DNA of 12,023 bases, from NCBI GenBank assembly GCA_946887065.1, contig CAMPKL010000049.1, positions 1 to 12,023 of the forward strand. The letters run 5' to 3'. The DNA is from an uncultured Bryobacterales bacterium (GTDB lineage: Bacteria; Acidobacteriota; Terriglobia; Bryobacterales; UBA6623). Of the stretch, positions 1 to 6,653 are shown one piece after another. Within the stretch, counting starts at the first letter, position 1. Each line of letters begins with the position of its first letter. A program made the translations under genes and the position numbers. The notes beneath the pieces were generated by a model. The model worked only from the letters and a program-made list of their open reading frames with translations, ran no database searches and was not told the origin of the DNA.

Positions 1-39
1 AGACGGAACTCTTTTCCGCAAAAGGCAGGTGCATCGCAA

Positions 40-240
40 TTGGCCGAAGTTCTCCTCTCGGAGGGCGAACCTCTAGACGCAGCTTTACGGCGCTTTAAGC
101 GCAAGGTTCAGCAGCAAGACATCATCAAAGAGGTCAAACGCCACTCCTACTACATGAAGCCGGGTGAAAAGCGCCGCCTCAAACAGGCATTGGCTCGCAA
201 ACGCAACCGTAAGAAGTCGCGCACGCGCCGCCCGGAATAG
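40..240 (+). CDS. rpsU: Small ribosomal subunit protein bS21
   Basis: The 66-residue protein is a typical bS21: an acidic start, then EPLDAALRRFKRKVQQ, then a basic region with HSYYMKPGEKRR, and a very basic tail (KRNRKKSRTRR). bS21 binds the 30S subunit near the anti-Shine-Dalgarno end of 16S rRNA and helps initiation. The start is TTG at 40. An AGGT at 27-30 lies 9 bases upstream, and the family's conserved N-terminus begins exactly here, so no longer start is needed. The stop at 238-240 is followed within 5 bases by a strong hairpin terminator, so the transcript ends here. The promoter lies before the window. Identity is very secure; only the non-ATG start is unusual. Confidence 0.96.
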   Translation: MAEVLLSEGEPLDAALRRFKRKVQQQDIIKEVKRHSYYMKPGEKRRLKQALARKRNRKKSRTRRPE

Positions 241-244
241 CTCG

Positions 245-274
245 AAACCGCGGACTGCAAAGTCCGCGGTTTTT
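245..274 (+). terminator. Rho-independent terminator of rpsU
   Basis: A perfect 12-bp stem (245-256 with 261-272) closes on a GCAA tetraloop and runs into five T. The T-run belongs to rpsU. On the other strand the hairpin is flanked by only three T, but it sits just past the stop of the convergent DUF393 gene at 280, so it may also end that transcript. Confidence 0.9.
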
Positions 275-279
275 GCTTG

Positions 280-732
280 TCAGGCCGATTCGTCCAAGAA
301 ACGCGAGCGCATCTCCGCCGTTGGAATCATGCACACATCGCGTTTGCCGAACCAGTGATAGCGCCGCGCTGCGAAAGCGTCATAGCACCAATCGCGTAGG
401 CGCCGCGGGATCGCCAGCAATAGCCCAGTCATAAACCACAACCCCGGCAGCCGCCTTGCCGCTTTGAGCGCCGCGGTCGATTTCACCGCGATTTCGCCGT
501 CCTCGATCAGCACCATGCTGTCCAGGTCGTGATGACTCATGCCGGCTTGAGCCAGCAGTTTCCGTCCCGCGTCTGACTGCAGCGCCGCGAATCGGAATAC
601 CCCTTTCCTGTCCCTGCGCAAAAGGAAGTTGACCGACGAGTTGCAGAAATTGCACACCCCGTCGAACAAGACGATCGCCGTCTGTTGGCCTTCCTTCACT
701 CCGTGATCATCATACCGTCCGCCGCCTCCCAT
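280..732 (-). CDS. DCC-family (DUF393) thiol-disulfide oxidoreductase-like protein
   Basis: The protein has the family signature near the N-terminus: VLFDGVCNFCN, giving D24-x-x-C27-x-x-C30, followed by the usual aromatic/arginine-rich half (RRYHWFGKRDVC). These small cytosolic proteins have a thioredoxin-like fold and a CXXC pair, but no well-defined substrate. The ATG at 732 gives 150 residues; it is preceded directly by G-rich sequence, with no well-spaced ribosome site. A GTG at 699 would give 139 residues (VKEGQQ...), closer to the usual length and starting just before the conserved strand, so the true start is uncertain. It is convergent with rpsU and divergent from the hydrolase at 805. 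Family assignment is firm; the partner and role are unknown. Confidence 0.85.
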   Translation of the reverse strand: MGGGGRYDDHGVKEGQQTAIVLFDGVCNFCNSSVNFLLRRDRKGVFRFAALQSDAGRKLLAQAGMSHHDLDSMVLIEDGEIAVKSTAALKAARRLPGLWFMTGLLLAIPRRLRDWCYDAFAARRYHWFGKRDVCMIPTAEMRSRFLDESA

Positions 733-746
733 CCCGCCCCAGGCGC

Positions 747-752
747 TAGAAT
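747..752 (+). promoter_or_regulatory. Possible -10 box for the hydrolase at 805
   Basis: TAGAAT matches the TATAAT consensus at five of six positions and lies about 50 bases before the chosen start. I see no convincing -35 at normal spacing. The complement (TATTCT, 748-753) could serve the divergent DUF393 gene. This is only suggestive. Confidence 0.3.
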
Positions 753-804
753 AGGGGCGTCACCTGGCGCGGCTTCCAGCCCCTTAATCCGTGACGTTCT
801 CTCG

Positions 805-2814
805 ATGACTCGCCGCGATTTCAGCCTGCTTGCGCTCGGCTCGATCCCTTTCGCCGGTCGCCTCTCTGCTATCGGCGCCGAACAGGGCGGCGCTCTACTT
901 GCCTACTTGCAGGAGTACGCCCGCCTTCTCGACGAGCGTCGCCGCCAGCGCTTCGAGCAAATCGCCGCCCCTGAAGCCCTCGACGCTTTGCGCCAAGAGG
1001 TCCGCGGGAAGCTCCGTGACATGTGGGGGCCGCTACCCACGGACGATTCGCCGCTCAATCCCAAGCAAGTCGGAACCCTGGAGCGCGACGCGCTGACCAT
1101 CGAGAAGATCCTGTTTGAAAGCCGCCCCGGATCACTCGTAACCGCCAACCTCTACCGGCCTTCACAATCTTCCGAGCGGCTGCCCGGCGTGATCGTCGCT
1201 TGCGGCCACGAGCCTCTCGGCAAAGCGTCCGAGTTGATCCAACGCTTCTGCGCCCTGCTGGCCCACCATGGCATGATCGCCCTGGCCTACGATCCCGTCG
1301 GCTGCGGCGAACGCCCGCAACTCGCTTCCGGCAGTTTGGCCGAGCGCCAACGGGCCCTGGCAATCCACTGCTCCGCCGTCGGCCTCAACTTGATGAACTA
1401 CCGCGCCTGGGACTGCCGCCGCGCCGTCGACTATCTGCAGCAACGCCCCGACGTCGACCCGCTTAAGATCGCCATCGCCGGCGAAGGCGCCGAAGCCCTT
1501 GAATACGCCGCCTTTGACCAACGAATCGCGGCAGCATTCCCCACCGGACAAGTCGCTAGCTTCAAGGCCTTCATCGACGCCGCCGTCATGAGCGATCCCG
1601 AGCGTGTCCTCTATGGATCCGTGCGCGAGGGCATCGAACACGTGGAACTGCTCGCTTGCATGGCGCCTCACCCTCTCGTGGTCGGCGCTCCGCAGCGCGG
1701 CCTGCTCTCTGTTGAGGCGACCGCCGAGACGTTTAATGAAGCCATGCGCGCCTACCGCGCCGCCGGTACCACGGAAGTCGCTTCCCTAATTGATGCCAAC
1801 GAGGTCTCGGCCCTGGGTCCAGACATACGTCGCGCCGGAGTCGACTGGCTCTCCCGCTGGTGGGCTCCCGTCAGCCGCACCGTGATCGAAGAATTCGGCC
1901 AACTTTTCTCCGCTGATGAACTCCGTTGCGGGCCGGCCGACGGTCTTCAAACCATGACAGTCATCGACCTGAACCGCGAGCGCGCCGCGCGTATCGCTCC
2001 CCTGCACGAAGTCCCCGCCGAAATTTCCCGCTTCGAGGTCTATAAGCACAGCATCCGCCAGCGCATCAAGGACGTCACTCGCGTCGGCTCGTTCCTTCCC
2101 GAACGGGGCATCGAGATCACCGACCGTACCATCGATGCCGGCCGTTACGCCCAAGGCGTCGCCGTCGTGATCTCGGACCGGGGCAGGGAAGACCCCTGGC
2201 TCCGCCGCGCGGTCATCGATCCCATCGTCGCCGCGCAATTCAGCGTCGTCGCTCTGGACCTACGCGGCTGGGGCGCCGGCGCGCCTGCCGCCGACGGCGA
2301 GTTCGATTGGGAGAACTTTTTCGCCGATTCCAGCTTGCAAATCGGACGCCCCTTGCTCGGCCAGCGCATGAAGGATCTGCTTGCCATCCCCGCAGCGCGC
2401 ATCGGCCGTAACAGTTGGACCCTCGTCGGCGTCGGCGATGCCGCGCTCGTCGCCGCTCATGCCGCCGCCATCGACGACCGCGTCGACAAGCTCATCACCG
2501 TCAACGGCTTGCTTTCCTTTAACGAAGCGCTGGACGATCCGCTCACCGCTCATCCGATGAGCAGCTTCCTTCCCGGCATCATCGGCCAGTACGACGTACG
2601 CGATGTCTATGCCGCCGTCGGCCCGCGGCCCGTCCTCGCTCTCAACCCCGTCGACTCCCAGCGCCAGGCCGTCCAAGAAGTTCGAGCCTGGGAACGCCTT
2701 GACTGGATCTCCCAGGCCTACGAAAACATCGGCGCCCCCAACGGCTTCCAGATGCATACCCGGCTCGACTCCCCCGGCCTGCGCAAGACCATCACCGCCT
2801 GGCTTCAGTCCTGA
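805..2814 (+). CDS. Tat-exported tandem alpha/beta-hydrolase, acetyl-xylan-esterase-like, probably lacking catalytic Ser
   Basis: I place the start at ATG 805 (669 residues) because it begins a twin-arginine signal, MTRRDFSLLALGSIPFAG, with likely cleavage near residue 25. The open frame extends up to 685, but that would overlap the divergent gene and bury the signal. No clear ribosome site precedes 805. Two alpha/beta-hydrolase halves follow. The first, about residues 95-330, has the family's VACGHEPLGK, YDPVGCGER and AWDCRRAVDYLQQRPDVD. The second, about 410-665, has VVALDLRGWGAG and LQIGRPLLGQRMKD. In acetyl-xylan-esterase relatives the elbow after the RP-VD segment is G-x-S-x-G. Here it reads GEGAE (226-230), and in the second half GVGDA (542-546). 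A His remains at 651. Homologues are usually called acetyl xylan esterases or dienelactone hydrolases. With both serines absent it may be a pseudoenzyme or may bind carbohydrate or ester ligands outside the cytoplasm. Confidence 0.8.
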   Translation: MTRRDFSLLALGSIPFAGRLSAIGAEQGGALLAYLQEYARLLDERRRQRFEQIAAPEALDALRQEVRGKLRDMWGPLPTDDSPLNPKQVGTLERDALTIEKILFESRPGSLVTANLYRPSQSSERLPGVIVACGHEPLGKASELIQRFCALLAHHGMIALAYDPVGCGERPQLASGSLAERQRALAIHCSAVGLNLMNYRAWDCRRAVDYLQQRPDVDPLKIAIAGEGAEALEYAAFDQRIAAAFPTGQVASFKAFIDAAVMSDPERVLYGSVREGIEHVELLACMAPHPLVVGAPQRGLLSVEATAETFNEAMRAYRAAGTTEVASLIDANEVSALGPDIRRAGVDWLSRWWAPVSRTVIEEFGQLFSADELRCGPADGLQTMTVIDLNRERAARIAPLHEVPAEISRFEVYKHSIRQRIKDVTRVGSFLPERGIEITDRTIDAGRYAQGVAVVISDRGREDPWLRRAVIDPIVAAQFSVVALDLRGWGAGAPAADGEFDWENFFADSSLQIGRPLLGQRMKDLLAIPAARIGRNSWTLVGVGDAALVAAHAAAIDDRVDKLITVNGLLSFNEALDDPLTAHPMSSFLPGIIGQYDVRDVYAAVGPRPVLALNPVDSQRQAVQEVRAWERLDWISQAYENIGAPNGFQMHTRLDSPGLRKTITAWLQS

Positions 2815-2832
2815 GCCAGTCTCTTCTTTCGC

Positions 2833-2852
2833 AAGAACTGGACCAGTTTTTT
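2833..2852 (+). terminator. Probable terminator of the exported hydrolase
   Basis: An 8-bp stem with one G-T pair (2833-2840 with 2844-2851), a three-base loop and a run of six T lie about 20 bases after the stop at 2814. The stem is A/T-rich at its base, so it is weaker than the rpsU terminator. The rest of the 139-base gap to 2954 shows only a short 5-bp hairpin (2879-2892) and no gene. Confidence 0.55.
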
Positions 2853-2953
2853 GGGTTCTGGTACATCAACTGCGCGTGAGCGATCGTTCGCTTCTCGCCG
2901 GGCACGCCAGTTGCTTTGCAGAACGATAGCCGCTCGGTGCGTAACGACGGTCA

Positions 2954-4162
2954 TCATAGTGCGGCGGCGGCCTCGGGCTTGGTCGCGATCAAGATTGCTC
3001 GGATCGTCTCGCCCTCCGCGCCGACCAACAACTCATCCAGCCGGCGGTACACGTAGTCCTTGGTCTCTTGCGGCATCCCGTCGAAGGCATCGGAATAGAT
3101 CAGCCAGCTGCAGGGGTACTTGAGCAGGCGCGTGCTGAGATCCAACTCCCGCAAAGAACGCCCTTGACCGTCTCGAGGCCCGAGCTGCGCGAATTCTTCC
3201 GCAAAACCGGATGTGCCCGTCACCGGTCCGCCTAACGGGGCTTCATCGAGAAACAGCAACTCCGACACAACCCTTTCCGCGGGGCGCTCGATACGCCGCT
3301 GAATAGAGGCCAGACTCGCTTCCGACAACTCGCCGAAACGCGCCCGCGTAGAGTCGCGATAGGCCAATGCCTCGCGCGCTTCCCTCGCAGCGAAGGCGAT
3401 CGCGTTGTGCATGCGGACCTGGTGCGTCAATACCAAGTGGGCGACAACATCGCTGTGAGGACTTAAGTAGCGCCCGGCATTGAAACGTCCGGCCAGATCC
3501 GTCACATCGACGCCAGGGCCTTGGTCCAGTTGCGCTGTGCGGTTCTCGGCCGCGATCACCCGATTGCCGCGATGCACTCCTCCCGTCTTGCCGGTGACGT
3601 ACCAGCCTCCCCAGCGTTCGGCCAGCGGCGTCGAAGGACGGACATCCACCGTGCCCTGACTAAAATACGGCATTCCTTCCGGGTCGGGGTAAACCGACCG
3701 CAGCATGTGTCCCACAACGCCGTCGGTGCGCGCGGAGTCGTGACACTGTAAGCACGAGCCTTGGGCGTCAAGACGCAAGGACGGCGCGGCATTCGGGTCC
3801 TGAGACAGCGTATAGAAGACCGCCTGGCCCTCCCCCGTCGCCGCCGAGATTTCCAAAAACGGCCCGCCCGGAACCCAGCCGACATACACGTCGTCGTTAA
3901 AGTACAATGCCCGCGGGTTGGCCGGCGAGATCAGCCGGAACTGAGCGCTGGTCTTCGAGAAAACCAGCGTCTGCGAGGAAACAGGGATGTCCAGCGCCTC
4001 AAGCAGAGCGTCTAGATATCCCCGCCCGCCCGCTTGCTGAAACTCAAGCTGCACTTCACCCGATCGCAACCGCCGTTCGAGCCGGGCGAGCGGGTCCGGA
4101 TTTTCCGCCGCCCACAACGATCCTGCGGTCCAGCACCCGACGAAACTGCCGGCGAGGAGCAA
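2954..4162 (-). CDS. Secreted protein with one CXXCH haem-binding motif, function unknown
   Basis: The 402-residue product begins with a hydrophobic segment ending in a plausible signal-peptidase site (SLWAA then E20). It carries a single c-type haem motif, CLQCH (C137, C140, H141). Around it are segments I associate with a conserved but uncharacterised family of Planctomycetota, Verrucomicrobiota and Acidobacteriota: LVFSKTSAQ, PRALYFNDDVYVGWVPGG, RWGGWYVTGKTGGVHRGN, and KYPCSWLIYSDAFDGMP near the C-terminus. It has no classical compact cytochrome c layout beyond the motif, so it is best called a haem-binding periplasmic protein, perhaps an electron carrier. The start is awkward: TTG 4162 has AGGG only two bases upstream and gives a signal with no positive n-region. 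An in-frame stop at 4193-4195 limits extension, leaving rare ATT/ATC codons (4184-4189) that would add IPNTTIRV. It lies 61 bp after the O-methyltransferase gene. Confidence 0.7.
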   Translation of the reverse strand: MLLAGSFVGCWTAGSLWAAENPDPLARLERRLRSGEVQLEFQQAGGRGYLDALLEALDIPVSSQTLVFSKTSAQFRLISPANPRALYFNDDVYVGWVPGGPFLEISAATGEGQAVFYTLSQDPNAAPSLRLDAQGSCLQCHDSARTDGVVGHMLRSVYPDPEGMPYFSQGTVDVRPSTPLAERWGGWYVTGKTGGVHRGNRVIAAENRTAQLDQGPGVDVTDLAGRFNAGRYLSPHSDVVAHLVLTHQVRMHNAIAFAAREAREALAYRDSTRARFGELSEASLASIQRRIERPAERVVSELLFLDEAPLGGPVTGTSGFAEEFAQLGPRDGQGRSLRELDLSTRLLKYPCSWLIYSDAFDGMPQETKDYVYRRLDELLVGAEGETIRAILIATKPEAAAAL

Positions 4163-4195
4163 GACCCTAATTGTGGTATTTGGAATGATTCTTTA

Positions 4196-4201
4196 ATTAT
4201 C
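4196..4201 (-). promoter_or_regulatory. Possible -10 box for the CXXCH gene
   Basis: Read on the minus strand, GATAAT (five of six to consensus) sits in a conspicuously AT-rich island (4168-4201) in otherwise GC-rich DNA. Just upstream on that strand is a 5-bp hairpin, CGCTC-GCT-GAGCG, without a T-run. I find no good -35. The CXXCH gene may have its own promoter or be read through from the methyltransferase. Confidence 0.3.
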
Positions 4202-4223
4202 GCTCAGCGAGCGGGCCCGGACA

Positions 4224-5234
4224 CTATTTGATCCCGATGACCATCGAGTCCGGCCCGACCAAGTGCTGTTGACTGGTTTGGCTAAAGCCGGCATCCTTCA
4301 ACCAGCCTTGGCAGTCGGCGCCCGTGTAGTCGAATCCGCCGGGCGTCTCGATGAGCATGTTGAGGCTCATCAGCAGTCCGAAAGCGTTCTGCGAGCGGTC
4401 ATCGTCGATTAACGCCTCGTAGATCACCAAAGCGCCGCCGGCAGGCAAAGCCTTGTAGGCCTTGCCGATCAGCATCCGCTTCGTCTCAAGATCCCAGTCA
4501 TGCAGGATGTGGCCCATCGTCACGACATCCGCCGCAGGCAGATCATCGGTGAAGAAGCTTCCGCTGACGAACGAGAGGCGCTCTTGAAGTCCCTGAGCTT
4601 CGACGTACTCCTCGAAGATAGGTCCGACTTCGGGCAGGTCAAATCCCAATCCCGTTAAATGGGGGTTCGCGGCGGCGATCTGTACGGCAAGGTCGCCTTG
4701 GGCGCAACCGATGTCGACGAACGTCGTGTAGTCGCCCCACGGCGCCAGTCTAGCGATAGCCATATTGGCCCCGCGCGAAATCCCTGTCATCGCCTTGAGG
4801 AACCCCTTGAGCCGCGCCGGATCGGCGTACAGCTTCTCAAAGATAGCCGCTCCGTCCTTGGCCTCGTTCTGCGGAAGGCCGCTTCGCAACGCCTCTGTCA
4901 GCGATCCCCAGAAGGGATAGAGGCGATCGTTAGCCATCTCCAAGATGCCGCCGATGTAGGACGGTTTGTTCTTGTCGAGAAAAAGATCGGTCTCGGGAGC
5001 ATTCGAGTAAACGCCGTCCTGGCGCGTCAAAAAGCCGAGGGCCACGAGCGTGTCGAGAAAATCCCGGGCGCCTCGTGGATGCAGTCCTAGGCGTCCTTGG
5101 ATCGCCTTCAGGTCTTTGGGGCCCTTCCCCAACTCGGTAAATACTTCCAGCTCGATCGCGCTCAACAGCGTTTTCGATGCCCAGAAACCCAGACCGATCT
5201 GGAGAATCTTGTCGGGAGAGAGATGTTCGCTCAT
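4224..5234 (-). CDS. SAM-dependent O-methyltransferase (acetylserotonin/hydroxyneurosporene type)
   Basis: The 336-residue protein has the two-part layout of small-molecule O-methyltransferases (Methyltransf_2). An N-terminal helical dimerisation/winged-helix domain covers about residues 10-90 ([38 protein letters not shown]). The Rossmann SAM-binding domain covers about 140-336. The SAM loop is [11 protein letters not shown] (173-183), with D199 in FDLPEV in the place of the adenosine-binding acidic residue. GHILHDWD (241-248) carries the likely catalytic base H245. The start ATG 5234 is well supported by GAGGGG about nine bases upstream. It lies 23 bp downstream of the FAH-family gene and is almost certainly co-transcribed with it. 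Relatives methylate phenolic or quinone hydroxyls in secondary metabolism; the substrate cannot be read from sequence. Confidence 0.88.
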   Translation of the reverse strand: MSEHLSPDKILQIGLGFWASKTLLSAIELEVFTELGKGPKDLKAIQGRLGLHPRGARDFLDTLVALGFLTRQDGVYSNAPETDLFLDKNKPSYIGGILEMANDRLYPFWGSLTEALRSGLPQNEAKDGAAIFEKLYADPARLKGFLKAMTGISRGANMAIARLAPWGDYTTFVDIGCAQGDLAVQIAAANPHLTGLGFDLPEVGPIFEEYVEAQGLQERLSFVSGSFFTDDLPAADVVTMGHILHDWDLETKRMLIGKAYKALPAGGALVIYEALIDDDRSQNAFGLLMSLNMLIETPGGFDYTGADCQGWLKDAGFSQTSQQHLVGPDSMVIGIK

Positions 5235-5257
5235 GCAGGAATCCCCTCTTAATTTGT

Positions 5258-6103
5258 TTACTTATCGCTGACGCAGGTGTTGCGCAATTCGCCGATGCCC
5301 TCGATTTTGACCACCGCGACATCCCCGGGCTTCATGAAGATCGGCGGCTTGCGCGCGAAGCCGACGCCTGGAGGGGTGCCCGTCGAAACGACATCGCCCG
5401 GCTCCAGCGTCATCACCGTGCTGAGGTAGTTCACCAAATACGGAATGTCAAAAACGAACTGGTTCGTATTCGAGTCCTGCAAGACTTGGCCGTTCAACTC
5501 CAAACTGATGCGCGCGTTGTGCGGGTCGGGAAGCTCGTCTTTCGACACCAGCACCGGGCCCATCGGCCCGAAAGTGTCGAAGGTCTTGCCGATCGTCCAC
5601 TGCGACGTCGCTAACTGATAATCCCGTGCCGAGACGTCATGCACGCAGGTGTAGCCGAAAACCACGTCCTGCCAGTCTTCCTTAGCGACGTAGCGGCAGC
5701 GCTTGCCGATTACGAAAGCGAACTCGGCCTCGTAGTCCACTTGCTCTGAAACGCTGGGCAGCACGATATCGTCGAGATGCCCGCACACGGCATTGGGGTA
5801 TTTGGTGAATACGGTCGGCAACTCGGGAATCGCCATACCCGACTCGATGGCATGGTCGCGATAGTTGAGACCGATGCAGATGAACTTGTCGGATTTGGGG
5901 ACCGGCGCGTGTAGCTTGACGCTCTCTAAGGCAGGGTCGCCGGAGCCGGCTTTGAGACTGGCCGCGGCTGCAATGGCCCTGTCGCCGTCCTGCAAAAACG
6001 AAAGAACATCGGCGTAGCCTGCCGCGCTCAGGTCGACGACCTTGCCGTCGATTACAATTCCAGCGCGCGGCGCGCCGCCGGTGGAGTACGTCACGAGTCT
6101 CAT
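5258..6103 (-). CDS. Fumarylacetoacetate hydrolase (FAH) family protein
   Basis: The 281-residue protein is a standard-length FAH-family enzyme with a short N-terminal domain (about 1-65) and the catalytic domain (about 72-280). Landmarks are [16 protein letters not shown] (74-89), the metal ligands E125 and E127 in [12 protein letters not shown] with D156 in [21 protein letters not shown] (173-184), STGTPPGVG (240-248), and [10 protein letters not shown] near the end. The ligands are intact, so it should be an active divalent-metal enzyme. The family includes acylpyruvases, 2-hydroxyhepta-2,4-diene-1,7-dioate isomerase and oxaloacetate decarboxylases, and cannot be subdivided by eye. The start ATG 6103 has AGAGGA upstream with an 11-base spacer. 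It heads the FAH-methyltransferase pair; no aromatic-degradation genes are nearby to support a catabolic role. Confidence 0.9.
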   Translation of the reverse strand: MRLVTYSTGGAPRAGIVIDGKVVDLSAAGYADVLSFLQDGDRAIAAAASLKAGSGDPALESVKLHAPVPKSDKFICIGLNYRDHAIESGMAIPELPTVFTKYPNAVCGHLDDIVLPSVSEQVDYEAEFAFVIGKRCRYVAKEDWQDVVFGYTCVHDVSARDYQLATSQWTIGKTFDTFGPMGPVLVSKDELPDPHNARISLELNGQVLQDSNTNQFVFDIPYLVNYLSTVMTLEPGDVVSTGTPPGVGFARKPPIFMKPGDVAVVKIEGIGELRNTCVSDK

Positions 6104-6123
6104 GTCGGGATAGGTCCTCTATG

Positions 6124-6140
6124 GTTCGGTGGAACCGAAC
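6124..6140 (-). promoter_or_regulatory. Inverted repeat in the leader of the FAH gene
   Basis: A perfect 7-bp inverted repeat with a 3-base centre, GTTCGGT-TCC-ACCGAAC on the minus strand, lies 20 bases before the FAH start. It sits at or just after the predicted transcription start, so it could be an operator or a leader hairpin. No T-run follows it, so it is not a terminator. Confidence 0.45.
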
Positions 6141-6144
6141 GACC

Positions 6145-6153
6145 ATCGTAGCA
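6145..6153 (-). promoter_or_regulatory. Possible extended -10 promoter for the FAH-methyltransferase pair
   Basis: On the minus strand TGCTACGAT reads as an extended -10 (TGn plus TACGAT, four of six). A 10-bp palindrome, GCAGCGCTGC (6156-6165), lies immediately upstream where a regulator could bind. No recognisable -35 was found. The candidate is placed sensibly, about 40 bases before the FAH start. Confidence 0.35.
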
Positions 6154-6203
6154 GGGCAGCGCTGCGAGTTTCGGCGACGGATCTGGTGGGGATCAGGGGG
6201 ATC

Positions 6204-6632
6204 CTAACAGTCGTTGGCGGCCGCGCGGCGGGAAGCATCGCGCTGCGCGAGGGATACTCGATCAGCCTCAAATCCCTGGGTGCGCCAGAAGTGCATGGCT
6301 TCGGCCGTCTCTACCGGCTGGGCAACATAGACTTTCGCCCTGGGCGCCAGCAACTCATCCAGCAACAAGTGAAAGGCTTCGGCCGCGATGAGGCCGCCGC
6401 CGTTGACGATGAACTCTTCCAAATCGAAGCCCACATTTGACGGCTTGTAGACGAGTGTGGCGACCAGGCGGCCTTCGTCCTCGAAGAGGACGACACGCCG
6501 GTCGTCGCCGAGCCGGGTCCAGCACAAGTTCTCGCGGGCTTCCGGGGCCGCGTCCGGATCTCCGGCGTAGTAGTCGCCGGTGAATGCCGCGAGGGCCGGA
6601 ATATCTGAGGCGTTCGCAAAGCGGTAGTCCAT
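6204..6632 (-). CDS. Small GNAT-like acetyltransferase domain protein
   Basis: The 142-residue protein begins MDYRFANASDIPALAAF, the opening strand and helix usual in GNAT N-acetyltransferases. It has a strand pair around DRRVVLFEDEGRLVATLVYKP and ends with AMHFWRTQGFEAD, which matches the common last helix-strand (A-x-x-F-Y-x-x-x-G-F). The acetyl-CoA pyrophosphate loop (Q/R-x-x-G-x-G/A) is not clear, so catalytic competence is doubtful. The start ATG 6632 has GGGGAGG only three bases away, a close but strong site. It begins 21 bp after the stop of the FAAL fusion and is the last gene of that operon, so its job may be linked to the lipid-like product. I assign the fold with moderate confidence and no substrate. 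Confidence 0.6.
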   Translation of the reverse strand: MDYRFANASDIPALAAFTGDYYAGDPDAAPEARENLCWTRLGDDRRVVLFEDEGRLVATLVYKPSNVGFDLEEFIVNGGGLIAAEAFHLLLDELLAPRAKVYVAQPVETAEAMHFWRTQGFEADRVSLAQRDASRRAAANDC

Positions 6633-6653
6633 GAGCCTCCCCGAAGCCAGAGT

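Noticed and set aside
685..804. Forty-codon N-terminal extension of the exported hydrolase
   Set aside because: It overlaps the divergent DUF393 gene and would place the twin-arginine motif at residue 43, too deep for a signal peptide.
4201..4213. Hairpin after the methyltransferase as a terminator
   Set aside because: The stem is only 5 bp and on the minus strand it is followed by ATAATTAAAG, with no T-run.
6190..6204. GGATC/GATCC inverted repeat at the end of the GNAT-like gene
   Set aside because: A 5-bp stem overlapping the stop codon with no T-run is weak and likely chance in GC-rich sequence.
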